A stretch of DNA of 64,000 nt. Origin: Campylorhamphus procurvoides (Eukaryota > Chordata > Aves > Passeriformes > Dendrocolaptidae). The DNA lies in the NCBI GenBank assembly GCA_013396655.1, contig WBMV01007512.1:320547-384546 (forward strand), read 5' to 3'. Of the stretch, positions 13,201 to 25,200 are shown piece after piece. Below the pieces are notes generated by a model, which ran no database searches, was not told the DNA's origin, and was given only the letters and a program-made list of their open reading frames with translations. A program made the translations under genes and the position numbers. The number at the start of each line of letters is the position of its first letter. The first letter of the stretch is position 1.

Positions 13201-16200
13201 CTCTGCTATTCATGGCCCATTGCTAAAGCTCAAAAATCACTGACTTCAAAATGCTCTCCACGACTTGGACACTCTCAGTGCTCTGATCCATGCCTTTCCC
13301 ACTGCTGCTGAGAGCTGCTTGGACTTCCCAAGGCCTTCAAATCCACTGTGACAAGGATGGGGTTACACATGAGGAATATCCAGCCTCCAAAGCACTTTTC
13401 GGTGCCTCCATCCCATGTCCTGCCTGACAACTACATGGGACCTTCCCCTCTGCCTCCTTCTTGCCTTAAATGCTTCACTTTGACATAAATATAGACCCCT
13501 GGAGAAGGTTGTGCCCAGTGAAAAACAGAACTTTTATCAACATGGAATGGTTTCTGAAGACAAGCTCCAGCCCCTCCAGTGGGAAATGCTTTTTTTTCAG
13601 GAATGACAGTACTGTGAGACCTCGGAGAGCTGCACTGCTGTTATTGGTATTGTCATTGGAAGGGCTCAGATGAAGGTCACAAGTTTGAGGGCCCTCCATC
13701 GAAATGAGGAGACAAAAGGAAGCAAAGCTACATTCTCTCTGCCTTTTGTTCTGGTTCACAGTGGCTTGGCCAAGGCACAGCAGTTCAGACACATCAAGGT
13801 GACAAGACCAAGGCTGGGAGGGTGGGAGGGAGGGGAGACCATATGGCCTGACAAGCTGTGACTGTGCCTCACATGTGACACTAAACAGGGCTGTCACAGC
13901 CAATAATCTGCCCCCACAGCACGAACCACAACCTGCATGATCACACTTGATGGCAGGAGGAAGGGCTCCCACTCCGAATCCTACCTGGCTCTTCCCTGGG
14001 AAAAACCCAGGGAACAACTTTACCCCACGAGGACAAGCAATAGGAGCATCTCCCAGGTCATACTTACTATTATAAGCAATATAAAATATATAAAATTGTA
14101 AAAAGAATGTGCATCCATCACATAATACATGATGTCAACCCATCCTTCCAGGGTTATAACCTACAGGAAGACAGAGAAAGAAAGTGTAAGGATAAAAGTC
14201 AATCAAAAAGTTACTAAATGTCAATGTTCTGCTGGCTCCTGGTACTCCAGCACTTCTGTTCCCAGCTGGCTTAGCAGAGCAGCAAACTGTGACCAAAGGA
14301 CTCTGGTACGACTGAAACGATGAACCATTCCAATAAACCACCTGAGACACTGGTTTGGAGGCAGCACAAAGACATTCCCCGGAGCAATTGTAATCAAAAA
14401 AAAGCCTGTCCATGCAGAGATCTGGAGCTTTACCTTTGGCTCCTGGTTCTGTAATGTTACCCATCAAATTCCCAGGTTTTTAAGTCAAGTTTGTTTCCTC
14501 AAAACCAATTTCTTTGTGATTTCTATTGGCTCAGGATTACAACTGCATCACCCGTATCATAGTGGGAAAGCATCTGAATGGAAGAGAGTTACTTTAATTA
14601 AATGTAGGATTGATTTAATACTTGTTTTCTCAGCCTTCCTTTCACTAAAAAAAGCAGCTGAGGATTTAATTAACACCACGCAGCCTGTGTGCAGAGCAAA
14701 GTGAGTTCTACCACGTAATTTACACTTTTTCCTTAGATAAAACACACCAAACTTCTGCTGCTATCTTGCTACTAATCCTGGTGCTGGAATTCCAGCACAA
14801 TTCCCATCAGAATCAAAGCCCATTCCTGCACTGGCTCCCAGCGACGTGCCCTTCTCGCCACACTCATGTGAGCCTTGGTGGGCTTGGCAAAACCCAGAAC
14901 TGCTCCTGCCTCCAATTCCAGAGGCATCACTCCTGATTGAAACCAGTGAAGGAACTTGCTGTGGAAGGAAAAGGGTCAACCCTGGGTGTGAAAAGCTGAT
15001 TCATAAAGCACCAGTGAATAAAAGCATGTCCTTGCCCCACCTGCAGAATTAGGGCAAAGCCCTTGTAGGGAGGTTGGACACCAATCCTTGCCTCTTTTCT
15101 CCTGATTTTTCACTCAAGGACCTGAAAGGAGCTTTGATGTCCAGGACATGACCACGTGTACAAGAAGTGGCATGGGTTTAAAAAACCCAAAAAGAACCCT
15201 TTTGGTCAAGAAGAACCTGTGGCAGATGGTTTCCAGCACCAGAGAGGTTGTTTTGTGTGGATCCAGGTGCTGTTATTCCCATAGAGCCTGGGAAGGGTTA
15301 AGGTGCCTGGGCAGGCACAGGCAGCATTGGGGATGTTCAGCCCAGTGGAACAGACGAGCAATCAGAGCCCAAGTGCCCTTTCCTGCCGTTCCCTCTACAT
15401 GGATGGAACATTTATAGGGAGCAAAGGTCTCTCTGGGGACTCCCTGGCCTGTGTGGGTGTGCTCTGGAGCTGATCCTCTCAGTGCAGGGCAGTTCACAGG
15501 GCGAACAGAGGGATCCAGGCAGGAGGTGACATAAGGCTAAACAAAATCACTGCCAAATTGTACCTACCCAATTGTTCCCTCCTTCCCTCCCTCTATTTGG
15601 AGGCACAGCTGGCACAGCAGGTGCTCCATCCAGTTACACTTAGGGATGACAGATGAGCCCAGAGACCCCAAATATATCAGATACACCCCCTCACTGAATT
15701 TGCATTTGGCTGGCAATCCTCAAACCTAACGGATTAAAATGATGAAACACAGAGCCCTCTGTACCAAAGCACCTACTTGGGGGCTGCTCTTGGGCTTCTG
15801 CAGGTGCTGCCACCTCCCCACCTGGGAAACAGCTGCTGAGACAACACTCAGGGCCAACCAGCATTTATAGAGAGATTTTTCTTGTGTGCCAGACAGCACT
15901 TTGAACAAGAATCAATCAACACGCCGCGTTTCTCCTCCGGAGGGCTCAGAACGCTCATCCTGCTCGGCGAATATTTAAGGTGTAATTAGAAGTTGCATTA
16001 TTTACTCCTCACTTGTAAAGCAAAGGGATCCAGGAGGCATAAACAGACCTCAGGGCTTTTGTTCTCCTGGCTGGCACCTTTGGGGATTCATCTGCACAAG
16101 GGTCATGGCTGCACTGCACACTTTGATCCCACACCCTTAGCTCCTGGACAGGACAAATTGGTGGATGCCCAGAGAAGCTGTGGCTGCCCCAGCCCTGGAA

Positions 16201-19200
16201 GTGTCCAAGGCCAGGTTGGACGGGGCTTGGAGCAACCTGGGCTGGTGGAAGGTGGCCCTGCCCATGGCAGGAGTGGAACAGCAGGATCCTTAAGGTCCCT
16301 TCCAATCCAAACCATTCTGGGATTTTATGAACTCAGAGGGCAATCCAGCAGCTCTCCCTCTCGTCCCAGGGACACAGGGATGTTTTGTCAGCACTGCTTT
16401 GCCTGCTGTTCCTCCCTTGGGGCACCCTGACTGCAATCTCACCTCTTCCACCAAGCAGAAATGACTTCCTCCTCTCTTCACTTTCCAGTTTGATTAATCC
16501 ACTTGACTGCACCTCCAGCAATCGGCCCTCCAAGCCCTTTAGGGATGTCTTCCAAAGACCCGGAGCACCTTTCTTGTGCTTTCCAATCTCAGCAATCCCT
16601 TTGCAGTAATTAAATTCTGTTCAAGCCATGGCTGTTCACAGAGAGCTGCATTAAACAGCGTCTCCAAATGTACCAGTTCAAAGCCCCCAATAAATGCAAC
16701 ACACAACTATTTATCCACGGAGATAAGACAGCAAGAACACGTTCCCTAATTCTGCTCTGATGAGAGAGATGTGCAAGGGACGTGGCACTGAAATTGGCAG
16801 CTGCAGGGGAAGAGCTGAAAGATTCCATTAAGATGATTGGCACGGTTGTGGATTGGCACTGGAGGGGCTGCTGGTTCTGATGGTGCTGCAGCTCCAGTAT
16901 CAGAGGAGACCACAGGACATGCTGAGCTGGGAGGGACCCACGAGGACCATCCAGTCCAACCCTCAGCCCTGCACAGCCCCATCCCCAAGAGTCACCCCCT
17001 GTGCCCCAGAGCATCATCCAAACCCTCCTGGAGCTCTGGCAGCCTTGGGGCTGTGCCCACTGCCCTGGGGAGCCTGGGCAGTGCCCACCACCCTCTGGGG
17101 GAAGAACCTTGTCCTGAGATCTCACCTAACCCTGCCCTGACACAACTCCAGCCATTGCCTGAGTGCTGTCCCTGGTCCCCCCAGAGCAGAGATCAGAGCC
17201 TGCCCCTCCTAAAGGAGTTGTCCCTTCCATGAGGTCTCCCCTCAGTCTCCTCTTCTCCAGCTGAACACCCCAAGTGCCCTCAGTGTCCTCACACTCTTCC
17301 TCTCCAGGCCCTTCCCCATCCTCGTGTCCTTCCTTTGGACACTCTCCAGTGGCTTCAGATCTTCCTTATATCGTGGTGTCCAAATGCAGATGTTGCTCCT
17401 GGGCCTGGGGAAAGGATTTTTGCCTTCAAAGCACGAGGATGGGCAGAGAGAAGAGCTGAACCTCCTTCCCTGCTCAGTCAGTTCTTTACCTCCCCCACAG
17501 CAGGAACAGGGATGGGATAAATCATTTCCCTCCCATTAACACCCACAAAGGTGAGTACTAAAGCCCCCAGTCTTGTGTCTGATCCCCTCTCTCATCCCTG
17601 CAAGAATTTAACAGAAAACTCACCCAGGTGGACACAAGGGCAGCTTTAACTTCATTGATCTTTGGCTTGGACACCAGTCAGGCACTCCCTGACCACTCCA
17701 TTAATGTGGAGCAGGATGAGAGTGGACAATCAGGCATATTTTAAGTCTTCTTTGACTCTGACCCTCCTGGTTTGCTCATGCCACAACAATTTCATCAGTT
17801 GTAATAAAGATGCTCGTCTGATTTACAGCAGCGTAATTGGGGACAGAATCAGGTCTTCCAGTCAAGCTAATCAGAATCAATCTGAACCTCCCGAGTGAAA
17901 ATCACAAGGGAGATGGAGATTAAAGATGCTGGCAATTAACTCAGACCTCCTCATTGCTCCCAGGGAGACAGCAGGTTTACGTTGTTTTTTCTGGGGTTAC
18001 TTCAAAGGTCTTCACAGAACAATTTCTTTTATTATGTCAAGACGTTTTCATCATAAAAATCCTTGTCTTTGAGCCCTGCCAAATTTTTTTTTGCAAGTTC
18101 TTGGCTCTAGTCAATTCAAGAGCAGGTTTTTTTTTTTGCTTTACTGTCAGTTTAAAAATAAAAGGAAAGAAAAAAAAGAATCATTTAGGGGAAAAAACCC
18201 ACCCAAACTACTTAAATTAGCAAGTCAAACACTGAAATACGGTGTATTAGAAAGCACAAATGGCCAGTGCCAGATGGGCCCCTGGAGCTCAGAACCAACC
18301 TGGAGGTGCCACGGATCAGTCCAGGAAACCTGGGAAAATTACTGGGAGAAGTGAAGCTGAAAAGATAAGAGCTGAATGCCGAAACTCCAGCCTTGCCCTG
18401 AGCCTTCCCGTGGCAAGATTTCCCTCCTATAATGACTCCAACCAGCTTCATTTGCAGTGACAGCCTCCCTAAGCATGGAACCCAAATCAGCATCTCAGCC
18501 TTTGTGCCCAGCCCCACAAAGCACAGCAGAAACTCCTCCTGCTTCCAGACCTGCAGCTGCTGGCTCAACCCCTTGTGTGGCTGAGATGGCAGGAGATGAT
18601 CCAGAAATGCAGAGAAATCCAAGTGTTTCCGAACCATTTGAAGTCTTCCTCTTGACTGACAGCTGGAATTTGCTCTGGCCCAAATGGAGTCCTCTGGGGA
18701 GAGCTGGGCATTATCTGCGTGGAAATCAATGATGCTGAGCCCAACAGCAAGGATGTTTTATAGGGTATTTTCATAAACTTTATCAAGGCAAGATCCAATG
18801 CTATAAATTGGGAGAGCTATTAATTCTTATGACGTCTCAGTGAGTTTGATAAGGCCTTCAGTATCCATTTGTGAAAGCCTCTTCTCTCTGGATTCTGCCC
18901 TCTTGGGCACATTCACTTGGCTCCCAAACACTGCCCTGTGAATAACAGACTATTCCACAGGCAGAGCGCTTGGCAGATCATCAACTCCCTATTTTTGAAG
19001 TCAACCTCACGATTTTAATGATTTCCTCATGAAACATCTTGTTAAGTAACCTCTGTGGTCAGAAAAACAGGTTTTATTATACTGAGTAATGTCCCTTGAA
19101 CGGATGCTTTTCCTTTCACTTTGAGGAGCCATTTCCCTATAAAGTGAGAGTCCTGCAAATGGATCTGCTCTGAAAAGCAAGACAGAAAAAAGGAAACTGG

Positions 19201-22200
19201 GCAGCTTTGCATCTCTTGCACTGCTTGACCTTTCAAATCTGCTCCTCATAAAGGCAACCCCCTGGCCAGTGCCACCAGCTCTCAGTGGCCCTTGGAAAGT
19301 AAAGGGGACAATGAAGTGTGTAATAAAGTCAGATCTTAAAGCCCAGCCCAAACCCAGGGTTTGCCACGAAGGGAAGGTGAGTTGTTGTCGCAGTTTCACA
19401 CTAAATCATGCAAGATCCTCATCTGACAGCAACCCCCTCCCTGATTTCAGCCAACTGCTGCTCCTAACAAGTCCCAGCTCAGTCCATATTCATGAGGTTT
19501 GATTTACTGGGATAATTATCCTCCGTCTCCATAGTTTGTGTAAAGCACCTTTTGCACAGGGAATGTATTTAACTGTTTAGCTGCAGCAATAATGAGGCCA
19601 TTATCAGAGAGAGCCCCATAAATCAGAGTTTTATTGCAGAGAAAAGCTGAGGGATGAAGGGTTTGCAGTGAGGCCAAGGGAAGCAAAGCCAGGCTGAGGT
19701 CCTGCCTTAGAGGTGAGCATATCCCACAACCTGTTTAGGGTGCACAGTTCAGTGAAGAGGAGTCCTCTGGGCAGGACTGACACAAAGAAATCCAAGAATC
19801 CACAACTGAGGTAGGATGAAACTCTTCCCAAACTTCAGAGGCTGCAGGAGAAGCCTCTGGGTCCCTCCAACACCCCCATGGGTTGGTGCACCACACCTGA
19901 TGACTTGGGCTGTCCAGGACAAGTCCTTCCAACCTTCAAAAGGAAGATTTTCCAAAAGCAACTAATCCTCTTGGAAGCACATTCGGAGATCTGTGAAGGG
20001 CCTGGATATTTTTAGCTTGGGTATTCAGCATGAAAGCTCTTCAAACACAGAAAGTGATGTTTATTTGGCTGACCAAATTGAAAAAAGCAACACCAACCAA
20101 ACTCCAACCCCATCATTTAGAGTGAAGTATTTGCAGTGATCCAAAAGAGATTCGAGTTGAGTGGCAAAGCACCCTCCTGAAGCAGTGGAAATGAAAAGCT
20201 CCAAACTCTTTTCTTGCCAAACTCAGCCCAGAGAAGCATTGTTGACACATATCTCTGATTTAAAGAATGAGCCATGTGACCCAAAAAAAAAGCCCTTTTG
20301 GCCAAAAAACCTCTCACCACAATGAGCAGTGCAAACATGGGCACCCAGTGTGGCAGGTGCTTCTGCAAGCAGGGTAAGAACTCCACTGCACACAAACACA
20401 ACTGCACTTGAAACCTCAGAGCCTTTTCCTTCTGCTCCACTGTCTTTTGGCTGCTCCCCAAAGTTTTTAAGACTATTGGAAAGGGGAGAGGCTGCAGCAG
20501 ACAGGCAAGCGAGAGGATTAGGAGGATCTTTGTACAATACTCCTGAAGCTCTGGGGAAACCACTCCTGAGCTGGAATTGTGTAAAGAGCTTGGTTGAGGC
20601 GCCCTGAGGTCCCAGCAATGAAGAAATGACTCCCAAAATGGTCCTCATTAACATCTGAGGGACAGCCCAGATAGCAGGAAATAGTCCAAGCAGGATCCAA
20701 GAGGAACAGGACAAGGGGAATGGCTTCCCACTGCCAGAGGGGAGGGTTAGATGGGATAATGGGAAAGAATTCCTGGCTGGGAGGGTGGGCAGGCCCTGGC
20801 ACAGGGTGCCCAGAGAAGCTGTGGCTGCCCCTGGACCCCTGGAAGTGTCCAAGGCCAGGCTGGACGGGGCTTGGAGCAACCTGGGCTAGTGGAAGGTGTC
20901 CCTGCCATGGCAAGGATGGAACGAGATGATCTTTAAGGTCCCTTCCAAGCCAAACCATCCTGGGATTCCAAGGATGACCCTGCCAATTCTGTCCTGCCAG
21001 TAGGTCCCAGACTGGGCATTTGTGCTTCTCATCTCCTCAGACAGGATCTCTTCTTGACCGAGTGACAGTCCAGACCAGGAGGGACCCCACGCTCATTCTT
21101 GTGTTTGGCCACAGCAGAAACGCACTGAAGAACACAGAATTTTTTAATTTAACCCAAACAGAAGATATCCTTCCCCACTAGAGTTTTAGCTGAAAGACTT
21201 CCAGGCATGGAAGAAATCCTTAGGGGAAGGATTTCCATCCTGAACAGCAGCTGAGAGAAGGTGAAGCGGGCAATGGCTGTGGAACAGAGCACCACATGAC
21301 AGTGAGACGAGACAGATGAGCCTCTGCCTTTCCAAAGCTCCCCCAAGCTCTGGAGCTGCTCAGCTGGTCTGGCTGGGTGTGCAGAGTCAGCAGCTCAGGG
21401 ACACCACGAGCTCGGGGACACCACGAGCTCCTCGTCAGCACGGAACAGCAGGTCACGGGGAGCACATCCTGATGGGGCTGAGACAGCTCCCACAGCCTCC
21501 CAGGGGCCTTCCTGACAAGCTGCAGCACAGCAGAGGTGCCTCCCCACCCAGAGCAGAGGGCTCCCCGTGCAGGTGGCCCACAGCATGTGCTGTCACTGCC
21601 AGCTGTCACTCCTGCTCTGCCATCCCCTCCGTGGGGACGTGTCCGCACCAGGACAAATGAAGGAGGAAGAGGGGGAAGCGATTCCCTACCATCCCACCCC
21701 AGGTGTGTTCTCCCTCTTAAGCTGGTCACCTCCACCTTCATGGATGTGACACTTCGTGGCTGTGGTGAGACCAGCTGTGAGGAGAAGTTCTCCACCTAAA
21801 GACACCTGGAGCTCTGACAGCTTTAAAGCTGCTCTTTTCCCAGACATGTTTCTCTGGAAGGTGATTCCACTTTCCCTTCCTTGGGCATCCTCATCGTGTC
21901 CCCACGTGCCTGCTGGGCTGTCTCCAGCCCTCCTGAGCACAACCAGGGTTTGTCTTCTCCCTGAGTGCCAAGTCTGCCTCCTCTGACAATTCCCTTGCTG
22001 GGGCTCCCCAAAGTTGCTCGGATGGCTTGATAAACTCGTTCACTGAGATGTCTTCTTCAGCAAAACCTCCCAGAAGCAACATGTGCTGAGAACAACAGGA
22101 GCCTCAGTGTGAGAGCTGCTTGCAGGGATTCATCCCAAGAGGCTCTTTCATTAAGGCAGCTCCTTAGAGAACACAATTGCTGTGTGAAGGAGAGGCCATA

Positions 22201-25200
22201 GGAAAGGTCACTGAGCCAGCAGCAGCAGAGTCCCAGCCCCTCCAGACTGCCAGACAAATCCCTCCTGTACTCAAAGGACATTTCCTGAATGCCACAGAAA
22301 CATCCATGTAATTTTTCCTGGCACTTTTGCTCTCACAGTTCAGTCCTTCCACCCCTGTTGAGGATCAGCGTGTTCCCTGCGTCCTCTCTTGATCCTGCCT
22401 TGCTCATGGTTATTCTTCCTTCAACCAAAAGCATCGTATACAGGTCTTACCTCACTACAAATCTTACACAAAATCATCCCAGCAATGATTTTGTGGTTTG
22501 CAAAGCGGCCTAAATTCTTTCATCTTCCCGCCCTGTGAGTCCTGCCAGGTACCCAAACCCCAGCCCAAGGTTTCTGCACTCAGGCCTGGCCACCCCGAGG
22601 CTGCTGCTGGAAGGTGGTGTGATGTTGGTTGCTCCATTGAGACTGTCAGTAATTCCAATTAAATTGGCCTTTGGTTAGGTGGGTAATTCATCATCCACAG
22701 CGTGACACCAGTACCTGTAATTACTGCTCATATTGTTGCGACTGAAATTCATGTGCAATAAAGGGATCTTAATACCATGCCAAACCTCACAGTTAATTTA
22801 GGTTCCATCTCCTTTCATTTATTCTGTAATAAGCTAATTAGTCCCCATAATTTGCCATTGAACGTGCCTTTGTAACAAATACATACACGAATTAGCTTAT
22901 TACGCAACAAATGAGGGGAATCGAGACAAGAACCATTTGCAGGATTACACAGGGAATTACTCCCCTCCCCAGCACCCCGAGAAGCAGCCACTGCCTTCAG
23001 TGCTTTTACATCTCGTGATTTGCACCAGGTTGTTCTCCTCTCTGCTGCCTTTGGCTTCCTCCTCTGCTTGGAAGGTCACCACCACATTTCACTGCTCAGT
23101 ACGTCCTGCTGCCACCTGCCACAGCTCCTGCAGCTTCAGCATCTCCTCCCCGGGGGGAAAAGTCTTTCAGCTTGGCTGCTCAAATCCCAGTCCTGGCAGC
23201 TGGAGGAGCCTGCCCATACTGCTGCCTTGGAGCACCATTTGCAGGGCGTTCCGGAATAGAGACTTGCAGATTTCCCTGTCAAAACCTACTTCTGGTTTGG
23301 TTTGTTTGGGGTCTGAACAGTATTGACCTTGGAAACTCCTGGGCACGACCTGCAGTCCCTGCACTTGGAGTCTTTCAGCTCTGAAACCACAGCAGATCTC
23401 AGAACCACAGAATGGTCTGGGCTGGAAGGGACCTTAAAAGCAGATCTTAGAATCACCAAATGGTCTGGGCTGGGAGGGACCTTAAAGCCCATCCAGTGTC
23501 ACCCCTGCCATGGGCAGGGACACCTTCCATAGCCCAGGTTGCTCCAAGCCCCGTCCAACCCAACCTTGGACACTTCCAGGGATCCAGGGGCAGCCACAGC
23601 TTCTCTGGGCAATCTGTGCCAGGGCCTGTCCACCCTCCCAGGGAGGATTTTTTTCCCCAATAGCCCATCCAATCCTTACCCTGTCAGTGGGAAGCCATTC
23701 CCCCTTGTGCTGTCCCTCCATCCCTTGTAAACAGTCTCTCTCCATCTTTCTGGCAGCTCCTTCAGGTCCTGGAAGGCCTCAATTAGGTCACCCCAAAGCC
23801 ACCTCTTTTCCAGGCTGAACAAACCAACTGGATTTCCACCTCATCTGGGACAAATCACATGGGATGCTCCATCCACCTAAGGTTGCCACAATGCCCACTG
23901 GAGGTTTGCCCACACCTTAAGGTTCACCCCCCATGGCAACTCCCCCAAAGCACCACCTCTTCACTATTCTGCAGAACAACGGAATGGGACAATCGGACCT
24001 GTCTCATCCAAGTGCTTTCTTCCCAGTAATTCCACAGCAATTCCCAGGGAAGCTCCTGAGCTACTAAAGCCATCAGTTGTGCTTTGTGCCCTCCTTGCTT
24101 CGAGGCCTCATCTCTCTGCTGCCCTGGTGCTGCCCAATTCAGCTGTTACCTGCACTGAGAGCACAGCTCAAGAGCTTTATTTGTTAATGTTCTCTGCTCC
24201 CAGCAATTGGTTTCATTTAACATCTCACCTCCTGCAGCCATGATTTGCTCTTTCCATACCCAAGCTAAGGAAGCACCTTGCTCCCAACAGCTCCCTCTTT
24301 ACCTGGAGTGATATTGTTTTTAGCTTCTAAAAAGGAGCCCTTGGTTAAAAAAGGAATAAAGACATAATGAGAATTCTTGGCTGGGGATCCTCTCTAGCAT
24401 TTGGATGGTCTAAGCAGCACTAAACCCAATCACACACGCCCTGGCAGCTGCCAAAATGATTCATGGATACAATACCCAACTTTGCCAAACACTCTGCTCT
24501 GCCCAAGGAATGGGCTGAACCCCCTCCTGGGGCTGCTCTGCCTTTTTTGGGTTAAAGCTGCACATTTGCAGGCCGAGGAAATAAAACACCAAGGTGAAGT
24601 GAAACCTTGCACCCTGCAGGTAAAAAGGAAGCTCCTGGGCATCCTCAGTGCCCTGGCACAATCCACATGCCCTTGCCCTCTGAAAGCCATGGTGCCCATG
24701 GTGGGAGTGAGATGGGACCTCCTGGGCACATCCATGGGCTCTGTCAAAGAGCTGGAGGAAAAGCAGAACCCAAGAGCTGCCAAAGTCCCACTTGCTTTAC
24801 TTTGATTTCCCTCTTCCCTTTCTCCAGCTCTCACCCCCAGTCTGCAGCTCTCTCTTGACACGCCAATTCCAGGAAAGAACTGAAGTATTTTCACAAAGAG
24901 CCTCGTGGAGACGTGGGATCTGCCTGAGTCCCTGAGGATTTGGTTTGAAGCCTCTAAGCCAGCCAGAAGTGTGATTCAAGGTGAGCTGCTGTGACAGCAG
25001 AGAGAGCACAGGATGCTCAGAGCACACACTTCCCTCTTTACAACTCCCACGTGAAAAGTGGAAGTTATTAAAGTTCAGGGTGTAATATGAAACCAGAAGG
25101 AAATTCATAAATTAAACGGGGAGCTCTGAATGGGTAATTATTCATCATGAACGAAAGCAAAAGGAGAATTCTTTTCTCCTTTAGAAATAGATGTCACCTC

